A stretch of 64,000 nt of DNA, taken from assembly GCF_047238185.1 (NCBI RefSeq), contig NZ_JBDFMI010000001.1:310001-374000 (forward strand), given 5' to 3'. The notes below the pieces were generated by a model that was given only the letters and a program-made list of their open reading frames with translations, did not search any database and had not been told where the DNA came from. Both the position numbers and the translations under genes were made by a program. Of the stretch, positions 7,888 through 15,617 are shown one piece after another (position 1 is the stretch's first letter; each line of letters starts with the position of its first letter). The DNA comes from Bacillus_AD sp047238185 (GTDB lineage: Bacteria > Bacillota > Bacilli > Bacillales > DSM-1321).

Positions 7888-9342
7888 TTGAGAACAACCT
7901 ATATTAAAAAAATGAAAAATAGTATTAACGGAGAATGGATTGATGCTACGGGAACCGAAGTCGAAGAAGTAGTAAATCCTGCAAACGGAAATATTATCGC
8001 CTATGTACCCTTGTCAACGAAAGCGGATGTAGATCATGCTGTACAGGCTGCGCAGAATGCATATCATACTTGGTCATTAGTTTCTGTTCCAAATAGAACA
8101 AGATTTTTATTCAAATATCTGCAGTTACTTCAAGAACAAAAAGAACAGCTAGCTGAAATTATTACAATGGAAAATGGTAAAACGTTAAAGGATGCTCAAG
8201 GAGAAGTCCAGCGAGGAATTGAAGTCGTTGAACTTGCGACTGCAACACCTACTTTAATGATGGGGGAAGCTCTACCTAGAATTGCAGAAGGGATAGATGG
8301 ATCAATTTGGCGTTATCCACTAGGGGTCGTAGCAGGAATAACACCGTTTAACTTTCCTATGATGGTGCCATTATGGATGTTTCCACTCGCTATCGCGTGC
8401 GGAAACACGTTTGTTTTGAAAGTTTCAGAACGCACACCTATTCTTGCCGAGAAACTTGTAGAGCTTTTTTATCAATCAGGGTTTCCTAAGGGGGTCCTTA
8501 ATCTCGTACACGGATCCAAAGATGTAGTGAATGGATTGTTAGAAAATAAAGAGATAAAAGCTATTTCTTTCGTTGGCTCAGAACCAGTGGCTAAGTATGT
8601 ATACCAGATCGGTACAGCCAATGGAAAACGTGTTCAGGCCCTTGCCGGTGCAAAAAATCATGCTGTGGTCCTTGCAGATTGTCATCTAAAAAAAACGGTT
8701 CAAGGTATTATAGGAGCAGCATTCGGCAGTAGCGGAGAACGCTGTATGGCTTGCTCCGTTGTAGCAGTTGTAGATGAAATTGCAGATGAATTTATGAAAT
8801 TACTCGTTTCTGAAGCACGAATGCTACAAACAGGGGATGGGAAATCCGAAACGACTTTTGTCGGACCATTGATTCGCGATGCCCATAAGAATCGAACTCT
8901 TGATTATATTGAAAGCGGTTTAAAAGAAGGCGCAACATTACTTGTTGATGGACGAACACAGAATCATTCAGAAGGCTACTTTTTGGGAGCTACTGTTTTC
9001 GATAACGTAACACCAACTATGAAAATATGGCAGGATGAAATTTTCGCCCCAGTTTTGAGTGTTGTTCGAGTAAAAGACTTGGATGAAGGAATTGAACTCA
9101 CAAATGAGTCTAAATTTGCTAATGGTGCTGTAATCTACACATCGAGTGGGAAAAGTGTACAGCAGTTCCGTGACGAAATTGATGCTGGCATGATTGGCGT
9201 GAATGTCAACGTACCCGCTCCAATGGCATTCTTCTCTTTTGCGGGGAACAAGGCATCATTCTATGGTGACCTCGGAACAAATGGGAAAGACGGTATCCAA
9301 TTTTATACCCGTAAAAAAGTAGTGACAGAGCGTTGGTTTTAA
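7888..9342 (+). CDS. mmsA: Methylmalonate-semialdehyde dehydrogenase (CoA-acylating)
   Basis: Converts methylmalonate semialdehyde to propionyl-CoA with NAD and CoA, linking valine catabolism to the methylcitrate cycle encoded upstream. The 484-residue aldehyde dehydrogenase shows ITPFNFPMMVPLWMFPLA, FVGSEPVAKYVY and the catalytic Cys in SSGERCMAC near residue 285, all typical of MmsA. The start is TTG 7888, with GGGGAGGAG at ideal spacing; ATG 7912 is an internal alternative. B. subtilis IolA belongs to the same family, but no inositol genes are present here, so valine breakdown is the better assignment. Confidence 0.92.
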   Translation: MRTTYIKKMKNSINGEWIDATGTEVEEVVNPANGNIIAYVPLSTKADVDHAVQAAQNAYHTWSLVSVPNRTRFLFKYLQLLQEQKEQLAEIITMENGKTLKDAQGEVQRGIEVVELATATPTLMMGEALPRIAEGIDGSIWRYPLGVVAGITPFNFPMMVPLWMFPLAIACGNTFVLKVSERTPILAEKLVELFYQSGFPKGVLNLVHGSKDVVNGLLENKEIKAISFVGSEPVAKYVYQIGTANGKRVQALAGAKNHAVVLADCHLKKTVQGIIGAAFGSSGERCMACSVVAVVDEIADEFMKLLVSEARMLQTGDGKSETTFVGPLIRDAHKNRTLDYIESGLKEGATLLVDGRTQNHSEGYFLGATVFDNVTPTMKIWQDEIFAPVLSVVRVKDLDEGIELTNESKFANGAVIYTSSGKSVQQFRDEIDAGMIGVNVNVPAPMAFFSFAGNKASFYGDLGTNGKDGIQFYTRKKVVTERWF

Positions 9343-9423
9343 CACGTACTTACACTAACAAAATTCATATATATAAAAAGACATTCTCTTTAGTAAAAGA
9401 TTTATCTAATAGGAGGAGTAAGC

Positions 9424-10209
9424 TTGAACTATAGATACGTAACGATTGAGAAAGAAAACTATATCACTACTGTCACATTAACTAATCCGCCTGCAAATAC
9501 ACTATCTTCGTTCTGCATCGCTGAGTTACGGACTTTATTCCAAGACTTAAAGAACGATGTGGAAACTAGAGTCATTATTATTACTGGAGCTGGTCGTTTT
9601 TTTGTAGCAGGTGCTGATATTAAAGAATTTGTTTCAAAAGTAGGTGATCAAGAACAAGCATTATCACTTGCTAAAGAAGGCCAGGAGTTATGTGATGAAA
9701 TCGAAGCTCTGAAAAAACCTGTCATTGCAGCCATTAATGGTGCTGCTCTGGGCGGAGGACTTGAACTAGCAATGAGCTGCCATTTCAGAATTATATCTGA
9801 TCAAGCAACTGTTGGTCTTCCCGAATTAAAACTTGGTCTTATACCTACATTTGGTGGAACACAGCGACTTAGAAAAATAACCGATACAGCAACTGCACTT
9901 GATCTAATCCTAACAGGTCGAACAATTTCAGCAGAAGAAGCAGTAAATCTAAAGATCGCACAGCTATCTGTAAAACAGGATGAACTAAAAAATGTGGCAG
10001 TTACCGTGGCAAATTCATTTGTTGAAGGAAAAAGTATGACAAGTGTATCACGTGCAGTGGAATGTATCATACAAGGTAGCAATGAAACTATGGAACAAGG
10101 ATTAAAAAAAGAAAGAAAAAGATTTTCCGAATTATTCTTAACCTCCGATGCAAAAGAAGGAATCCAAGCATTTGTTGAAAAACGCAAACCAAACTTTAAA
10201 CATTCATAG
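9424..10209 (+). CDS. Enoyl-CoA hydratase
   Basis: Crotonase-fold protein of 261 residues that would hydrate methacrylyl-CoA to 3-hydroxyisobutyryl-CoA in this pathway. Both catalytic Glu regions are present: ALGGGLELAM near residue 114 and GLPELKLGLIPTFGGTQRL near 134. The oxyanion-hole region FVAGADIKEF is also present. The start is TTG 9424 after TAGGAGGAG. It lies 81 bases after mmsA and 14 bases before the 3-hydroxyisobutyryl-CoA hydrolase gene. A broad short-chain specificity, as in many bacterial hydratases, cannot be excluded. Confidence 0.88.
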   Translation: MNYRYVTIEKENYITTVTLTNPPANTLSSFCIAELRTLFQDLKNDVETRVIIITGAGRFFVAGADIKEFVSKVGDQEQALSLAKEGQELCDEIEALKKPVIAAINGAALGGGLELAMSCHFRIISDQATVGLPELKLGLIPTFGGTQRLRKITDTATALDLILTGRTISAEEAVNLKIAQLSVKQDELKNVAVTVANSFVEGKSMTSVSRAVECIIQGSNETMEQGLKKERKRFSELFLTSDAKEGIQAFVEKRKPNFKHS

Positions 10210-10223
10210 AAGGAGTAGATCAT

Positions 10224-11273
10224 ATGTCCCAAGATGTTGCATTTTCCGTTAATTCAAATGGGGTGGCAACAATTCTGTTAAACCGGCCCAAAGCGCTTAA
10301 TTCACTTTCCTTTAATATGGTCCATTTAATTAATGAGAAATTAAAAGAATGGGAATTCGATCATTCGGTTTTTATCGTCATACTAAAAGGAGCGGGGGAA
10401 AAGGGTTTTTGTGCTGGAGGAGATATTAAAGAGCTCTATAAAGCTCGTACTTCTGAATTAGCTTTGAAAAATGCTGAACTATTTTTTCAAGAAGAATATG
10501 AAACCGACATAGCTATTCATCAATTTTCTAAGCCGATTATTGCTTGTTTAGATGGCATCGTAATGGGTGGAGGAGTAGGCCTGACATACGGGGCTAGCCA
10601 TAGAATTGTTACGGAGCGTACAAAGTGGTCTATGCCTGAAATGAATATTGGATTCTTCCCCGATGTAGGTGGAGCCTATTTTTTAAATAAGGCCCCAGGT
10701 TATATAGGACGATATCTAGCCTTAACGGCCTCTGTCATACAGGCTGATGATGTATTGTATATAAATGGTGCAGATTTCTATATGGATAAAGTAACATTAG
10801 AAAATTTCATTAAACAAATAGAAGAAACGGTTTGGAACCGTGATAAAGTAGATAATAAATTGCTTGATCATCTAGTCAACTCACATCAAACGACCCCACC
10901 TCAAAAAAGTAAGCTCTCGCAAATTCAATCAGACATAGACGAAAATTTCAGATTTAATACAATGGAAAAAATCATACAGTCACTAGATCAAAAGGATAGT
11001 ACTTTCAACAGGAGTATAAAGAATCTCCTTCTTTCAAAATCACCTTTTTCATTAAAAATCACATTAAAACAATTGATCGACGGAAAACAAAAAACAATGC
11101 AAGAATGTTTCTCAACAGATTTGCTGCTAGCAAAGAATTTCCTAAAACATAATGACTTTTATGAAGGAGTCCGTTCCATTCTTATTGATCGTGATCACTC
11201 ACCTAGTTATGAGTTTCAAAAAATTTCAGATGTAACTGATGAAGTAGTGACTAATTTTTTTAGGTCATTATGA
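10224..11273 (+). CDS. 3-hydroxyisobutyryl-CoA hydrolase
   Basis: Hydrolyses 3-hydroxyisobutyryl-CoA to free 3-hydroxyisobutyrate, removing the CoA before MmsB acts. The crotonase-fold protein is 349 residues, the length of the HIBCH family rather than of hydratases (about 260). KGFCAGGDIKELY, DGIVMGGGVGLTYGASHR and MPEMNIGFFPDVGGAYFL are characteristic HIBCH segments. Start ATG 10224 follows AGAAGGAG closely behind the hydratase. It is the last gene before a strong terminator. With it, all steps from isobutyryl-CoA to propionyl-CoA are encoded here. Confidence 0.9.
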   Translation: MSQDVAFSVNSNGVATILLNRPKALNSLSFNMVHLINEKLKEWEFDHSVFIVILKGAGEKGFCAGGDIKELYKARTSELALKNAELFFQEEYETDIAIHQFSKPIIACLDGIVMGGGVGLTYGASHRIVTERTKWSMPEMNIGFFPDVGGAYFLNKAPGYIGRYLALTASVIQADDVLYINGADFYMDKVTLENFIKQIEETVWNRDKVDNKLLDHLVNSHQTTPPQKSKLSQIQSDIDENFRFNTMEKIIQSLDQKDSTFNRSIKNLLLSKSPFSLKITLKQLIDGKQKTMQECFSTDLLLAKNFLKHNDFYEGVRSILIDRDHSPSYEFQKISDVTDEVVTNFFRSL

Positions 11274-11364
11274 GTGTGAAATGGGTGGATGCTACAATCA
11301 TTTTTGGGATATGAACAAACTAGAATAAAAGATTACATTATATTAATGTAGGTCAGTGAAAGTT

Positions 11365-11399
11365 AAAAACGACATTAGACTAAAACTAATGTCGTTTTT
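11365..11399 (+). terminator. Terminator of the B12-riboswitch catabolic operon
   Basis: AAAAACGACATTAG (11365-11378) pairs with CTAATGTCGTTTTT (11386-11399) around a seven-base loop, with T residues at the 3' side. It lies about 90 bases after the hydrolase stop codon. Confidence 0.9.
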
Positions 11400-11617
11400 T
11401 ATGTAACAAAACCTCTTCATCTTACTCACCCACAGACAACTTTGATAGATGATTATTTTAAATGCCTAAAACCAACGGATAGTCAGTACTATTTTTTCTT
11501 GCTGAATACCCTATACCTTCGTAAAATAGTAAATAATGTGTTGATATTACACTTTTACATCAAATAAAATGTTTAAGTTATATACTTTTTGATAAAAATA
11601 AATGTGAGGTGAAAACT

Positions 11618-11782
11618 TTGAAAAGAAAGATTGCAGAAAAGTTACTGACCTAGAAGCAAAATCCTAGACGAATGCCCTTAGTAATACATGGTGCACGTCA
11701 AGTTGGCAAAACTCATACAGCGCTGACGTTTGGAAAAACATATTATAAGAATATAGTTTATTTTATATGGAAGATTGTTTGA
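11618..11782 (+). pseudogene. N-terminal remnant of a DUF4143-type AAA ATPase
   Basis: Starting at TTG 11618 after GTGAGGTG, the frame reads KRKIAEKLLT, a TAG stop where the family normally has Trp, then KQNPRRMPLVIHGARQVGKT with a Walker A motif, and ends soon after at TGA 11780. Intact members of this family run to about 400 residues, so this is a nonsense-mutated fragment of about 50 residues. The IS21 element lies 160 bases downstream and may have helped remove the rest. The remainder of 11400-11940 holds no gene I can support. Confidence 0.7.
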
Positions 11783-11950
11783 TAATTTTCTTGAAAACAC
11801 TCATAGTAGCTGAGTAATATGCTTACATTACCATCAAGTTGATTGTTCATAGCGATTTTATTCATAACTCAATAGCCATAAAAGGAAAATAATTCTTGCC
11901 CAATATAAGTTTTTTCTATTATATGTTTTCCCCCATAGAAATGCTAATTT

Positions 11951-11985
11951 AAATATGTACAGTATTGCTCGAATAAATATGTACA
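11951..11985 (+). repeat. IS21 left terminal repeat pair
   Basis: Two AAATATGTACA copies in 35 bases. This unit is an inverted match of 14072-14106 and is the expected binding site for the IstA transposase. Confidence 0.75.
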
Positions 11986-12026
11986 AATTTGATATGAATC
12001 TACATACTAATCTTGGGGGGATTAGT

Positions 12027-13310
12027 ATGTACATAACAATGAATATTGATATCGATTTTGAGATTAAAAGTCTTTCAGACTTACCGAAATTCAAACAGAT
12101 TATGGAGCATATGAAAATGAAAATCAATAAAAGTAAGCTAGCAAAGGAATTGGGTGTGGATCGGCGGACAATTGATAAATATCTAAATGGCTTTATCCCA
12201 AAAAGAAAAAGGGAAAAGCCCTCAAAGATTGATCCTTATTATGAAATAATAGCCGCATTGTTATCAGAAGATTCAAAACAGGTATTTTATTACCGTCGTA
12301 TGCTTTGGCAGTACCTAAAAGACAATCATGGATTGGAATGTGGAGCTTCAACCTTCCGTGCGTATATAGCTCGTACACCTGAATTTAATGCCTACTTTGA
12401 AGAGGATAAACGTATTTCTTCACCCAAAGGGACAGTCCGATTTGAAACGCCACCAGGTAAGCAGGCCCAATTAGATTGGAAGGAAAACATTTTATTCGAA
12501 ACCAAAGAGGGAGAAAAGATAGAAGTCAATGTGGCGGCTTTCATTTTATCAAATTCCAGATTCCGAACATTTCAATTAAGTCTTTCTAAGTCACAGAGTA
12601 CCTTACTTTCTTTTTTAACAGATACTTTTGAAGCAATTGGCGGAGTTCCAGCTGAAATCCTTACGGATAATATGAAAACGGTAATGGATGAAGCGAGGAC
12701 TGATTATCAACCTGGGAAAGTGAATGCGAAATTTGATCAGTTTGCGAGGGACTTTGATTTTAAAGTCAAACCATGTATTGCAGGACGACCGAGAACCAAG
12801 GGGAAAATTGAATCCACAATGAAACTCCTTGATGAAATTCATGCGTACCAAGGTCAACTGACAATGGAGGAACTTCATCTATTCATACAGGATTTAGGGA
12901 ATAGAATGAATCACCAGATCCATCAAGGAACGGGGAAAATACCGATTATGGAATTCAAAAAAGAAAGGAACCACTTACTCCAGCTACCAACTGACAAAGT
13001 AAGAGATTCCTATCGCATCAAACATACACATGTAAAAGTCAATGCATCAAACATGATTTCCTACAAATCGAATCAATACTCTGTACCACCAGAATATCAA
13101 GGAAAAAAAGTAGGCTTACAGGTGTATGATGACTACTTGTGGATTTATTATAACATGAAACTGATCGCCCAACATCCAATTAGTAACGCTAAACTTAATT
13201 ATCAAGAGGAACATTATAAGGCAAGCTTACTTGTTTCCACCCCTCATTATCCTGAAATCGACGATTTAGCAAAACGGAATTTAGCAACGATTGGAGAAGT
13301 GTATAAATAA
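12027..13310 (+). CDS. istA: IS21 transposase IstA
   Basis: DDE-type transposase of the IS21 family, about 427 residues from ATG 12027, which follows TTGGGGGG at good spacing; an upstream in-frame ATG at 11955 lies inside the terminal repeat and is unlikely. The N-terminus has a helix-turn-helix (INKSKLAKELGVDRRTIDKYL). The integrase core shows QLDWKE, then LTDNMKTV, then the late acidic position in GKIESTMKLLDE. The stop overlaps the istB start by one base (TAATG), the usual IS21 coupling. It acts with IstB in cut-and-paste or co-integrate transposition. Confidence 0.93.
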   Translation: MYITMNIDIDFEIKSLSDLPKFKQIMEHMKMKINKSKLAKELGVDRRTIDKYLNGFIPKRKREKPSKIDPYYEIIAALLSEDSKQVFYYRRMLWQYLKDNHGLECGASTFRAYIARTPEFNAYFEEDKRISSPKGTVRFETPPGKQAQLDWKENILFETKEGEKIEVNVAAFILSNSRFRTFQLSLSKSQSTLLSFLTDTFEAIGGVPAEILTDNMKTVMDEARTDYQPGKVNAKFDQFARDFDFKVKPCIAGRPRTKGKIESTMKLLDEIHAYQGQLTMEELHLFIQDLGNRMNHQIHQGTGKIPIMEFKKERNHLLQLPTDKVRDSYRIKHTHVKVNASNMISYKSNQYSVPPEYQGKKVGLQVYDDYLWIYYNMKLIAQHPISNAKLNYQEEHYKASLLVSTPHYPEIDDLAKRNLATIGEVYK

Positions 13311-14068
13311 TGAATCCAACTACAAACTATCAACAATTATTATGGAATCTTGACTATCTAAAGTTAAAGCAAATGAGCTTACATTTAAATGAAATCGTAG
13401 ACTTCAGCGTAAAGCATCAGATGTCATTTATCGACACATTAATCAAGTTGACTGCGTATGAAATAGACATACGGGAGAAAAACATGACGCAATCGATGGT
13501 GAAGGTCGCAGCTTTCCCTCATTTTAAGGAGGTGAAAGATTTCGATTTTACCTTTCAAACATCGATTAACCAACAGCAGATTCTAGACTTCCTTACATTG
13601 CGTTTTATCGAGGAGAATGAAAATATTGTGTTTTTAGGACCAAGTGGTGTCGGTAAAACCCATTTGGCCACAGCAATAGGGATTGCGGCAGCAAAGAAAC
13701 GGACGAGTACCTATTTTATTAAGTGCCATGACTTGATTCAAAATTTGAGGAAAGCTCGATTAGAAAATCGGTTAGAGAGCCGTTTGAAGCATTACAGCAA
13801 ATACAGACTGTTAATCATCGATGAAATCGGTTATTTACCGATTGATCACGAAGACGCTAAGTTGTTTTTCCAGCTGATTGATCGAAGATATGAAAAAAGA
13901 AGTACCATCTTAACAACCAATGTGAATTTCAAAGCGTGGGATGAAATATTTCAGGAACCTAAACTGGCCAATGCCATATTAGACCGCATTTTACATCATG
14001 CGACAGTTGTGCCTATGATAGGTGATTCATACCGATTAAAGGATCATTTAGCAAAAGAGAACGAGTAA
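13310..14068 (+). CDS. istB: IS21 helper ATPase IstB
   Basis: AAA+ ATPase of 252 residues, related to DnaC, that selects target DNA and stimulates IstA. Walker A GPSGVGKTH lies near residue 107 and Walker B LLIIDEIGYLP near 167, followed by the family motif TILTTNVNFKAW. The N-terminal helical region is about 80 residues, as usual. Translation is coupled to istA by a one-base overlap. Confidence 0.93.
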   Translation: MNPTTNYQQLLWNLDYLKLKQMSLHLNEIVDFSVKHQMSFIDTLIKLTAYEIDIREKNMTQSMVKVAAFPHFKEVKDFDFTFQTSINQQQILDFLTLRFIEENENIVFLGPSGVGKTHLATAIGIAAAKKRTSTYFIKCHDLIQNLRKARLENRLESRLKHYSKYRLLIIDEIGYLPIDHEDAKLFFQLIDRRYEKRSTILTTNVNFKAWDEIFQEPKLANAILDRILHHATVVPMIGDSYRLKDHLAKENE

Positions 14069-14071
14069 TTC

Positions 14072-14106
14072 TGTACATCCTTATCCAAGCGAAAGTGTAC
14101 ATATTT
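14072..14106 (-). repeat. IS21 right terminal repeat pair
   Basis: Inverted counterpart of 11951-11985, again with two TGTACA cores, just after the istB stop codon. Confidence 0.75.
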
Positions 14107-14206
14107 ATGTTGACATTTACATCCCCCATTTTATTCACCTCACTCAACTACTCTATATGGTTATTAGTCTAGGCATTTCCCGTTGAATTTATACCTGTAA
14201 AAGCAT

Positions 14207-14347
14207 TCATCCTGTAACCTATATGTTGCAGGGGATAAATTGATTATCCTTACCGATAGTAAGTTTGCTTTCTATGAGAAGGTAGGGAGAGAAACTTATG
14301 GGTTTGATAGTGAGTTATATCCAAATGTCAGCTTAACCTATGTGTAA
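14207..14347 (+). pseudogene. C-terminal remnant of an unrecognised protein
   Basis: An open frame reads VAGDKLIILTDSKFAFYEK and continues to a TAA at 14345, with protein-like composition but no start codon or ribosome binding site. It lies right after the IS21 element, so it is probably the surviving tail of an interrupted gene. I do not recognise the family. Confidence 0.3.
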
Positions 14348-14410
14348 AAGATTCCCGTATTGGAAATTGTGATAAAACATTCTAATCAAGAAATATAGGA
14401 GCATGAATAG

Positions 14411-14734
14411 ATGGGTAACACATGGGGGATTTCAAATGTTAAGCTACATTGCAACTGTTTGTGGATTGAATTTAACTGATTAGATCCTGAGACGAAAGAA
14501 ATAATTAATAATGATTATTTTCGTATGGACATACGAAAGGATAAAGAATCTAACATATATACAATGGATTTTATTTATTATCCGTCTTGCTTGAAACAAA
14601 CACTTTCCGCTACAAGTGAATGGTCATCAGAAGAGCTGCATGAATACTTTGGCCAATTATTAGCTTTTGAGAAGATACAACAATCATTAGCAAAACGTGG
14701 AATGCACCGCTATAGGAATCATTATTTGAGATAG
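14411..14734 (+). pseudogene. Hypothetical protein gene broken by an in-frame stop
   Basis: ATG 14411 follows ATAGGAGC and reads MGNTWGISNVKLHCNCLWIEFN, then TGA at 14477, after which the same frame continues LDPETKEIINNDYFRMDIRKD to a stop at 14732. A second ATG at 14525 would give 69 residues (FIYYPSCLKQTLSATSEWSS) but has no clear ribosome binding site. The most economical reading is one gene of about 107 codons with a nonsense mutation. The family is not recognised. It sits in a decayed stretch beside IS21. Confidence 0.4.
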
Positions 14735-14826
14735 ATAATAAATATGTTAAAATAACAAAAATGTATTTGATAGGTACTATGAGAATGGAAATGGGCCTAT
14801 ATACTTAAAACAATAGGAGGAAGAGC

Positions 14827-15159
14827 ATGCCACAGATTCGTTTTAGAGGAGTTTCAATCGATCAGACAAAATCGATCAGTAAGGCAATGGTTCATGAACT
14901 GGCTGAGCTTTGCGAGTGCGGCAAAGATAATTTTACACTGGAGTGTGTACAGTCGACCTATGTGTCTGAAGGTGAAACAATAGATATGTATCCGTTTATT
15001 GAAGTGGAATGGTTTGAACGGGGGCAGGAAGTAAGGGATGCATTTGCTGAAATCGTTACAAAGCATGTTTTAGGGCTTGGTATGGATGAGGTAGAGATCG
15101 CATTCAATACATATAAAGAATCAGGCTATTATATTAATGGGAAAAGCTGTGCCGAATAA
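14827..15159 (+). CDS. DUF1904 family protein
   Basis: A 110-residue cytoplasmic protein starting at ATG 14827 after AGGAGG. MPQIRFRGVSIDQTKSISK and the central PFIEVEWFERGQEVRD match the DUF1904 family, which has a tautomerase-like fold; the family's biochemical role is not established. No partner gene is evident: upstream is gene debris, and downstream a terminator and the intron units. The C-terminus (YYINGKSCAE) is normal. Confidence 0.8.
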   Translation: MPQIRFRGVSIDQTKSISKAMVHELAELCECGKDNFTLECVQSTYVSEGETIDMYPFIEVEWFERGQEVRDAFAEIVTKHVLGLGMDEVEIAFNTYKESGYYINGKSCAE

Positions 15160-15177
15160 AAAAGAACATGCAAAAGG

Positions 15178-15220
15178 AACTGTCCTACAAGTCATGCAAA
15201 ATGACTATAGGGCAGTTTCT
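15178..15220 (+). terminator. Terminator after the DUF1904 gene
   Basis: AACTGTCCT and AGTCAT pair with ATGACT and AGGGCAGTT around a short loop, followed by TTTCTATTTG. The rest of 15221-15545 contains no gene I can support; it is AT-rich near 15500-15535 (TATTATATTATTATATT) and probably holds the promoter of the next unit. Confidence 0.75.
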
Positions 15221-15545
15221 ATTTGTTCTATATCCAATCTTGAGGCAGAAGACGGGTTGCAGCGGTAGCACTGATATTAATCATCATTCCATTATAAATA
15301 AGTAGCTTTGTTAGATGGAGTTTAGCCTTGATAAAAAATGGAAAAGTTTTACAAAAAGCATGGTGAGGAGTAAAATTTCCGTTCCCTTTTCTATGCTTTT
15401 TTATGTACATGACCGTTTATAAAGAAAGAATCCATGCGGAATGACTGCAAATGCTGAAAGGAAAAACATACCTTTATAAAACTGTATGAAATGATTAGTA
15501 CCCTATTATATTATTATATTGGAATATCATTAGGTGAAGTGGATT

Positions 15546-15617
15546 GAACGCCGTATGCGCTGAAAGGCGCCCGTACGGTGTCTGTCCAGTGTAAGCTGGA
15601 AATAGCTTTGAAATGAC
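15546..15617 (+). ncRNA. Group II intron domains V and VI, unit 1 (3' part of a permuted intron)
   Basis: Domain V spans about 15546-15582: a lower helix CCGTAT/GTACGG, a two-base bulge (CC) on the 3' strand, and an upper helix GCGCT/GGCGC closed by a GAAA loop. This is the textbook domain V shape with a CGC-type triad region (ACGCC). A short domain VI-like segment follows. Introns of this class end in A plus a pyrimidine, and the AC at 15616-15617 is the only such position shared with unit 2, so the 3' splice site may be there. No domains I-III occur upstream; they lie 2.2 kb downstream at 17842, after the coding region. The two-base bulge differs from the AC found in unit 2. Confidence 0.82.

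Larger units (their letters stand above)
11942..14115 (+). mobile_element. IS21-family insertion sequence
   Basis: About 2.17 kb containing istA and istB, with paired terminal repeats. The left repeat at 11951-11985 and the right at 14072-14106 match in inverted orientation at about 28 of 35 positions, each holding two copies of a (A)TGTACA block, as is usual for the multiple terminal repeats of IS21. The outermost bases could be TGCTAA on the left and TGTCAA on the right, but the exact ends are uncertain and I see no clear target duplication. Both transposition genes are open, so the element may still be active. Confidence 0.85.

Noticed and set aside
15228..15410. Minus-strand open frame of 60 codons
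   Set aside because: No ribosome binding site, no recognisable protein, and it lies in the probable promoter region of the permuted intron unit.
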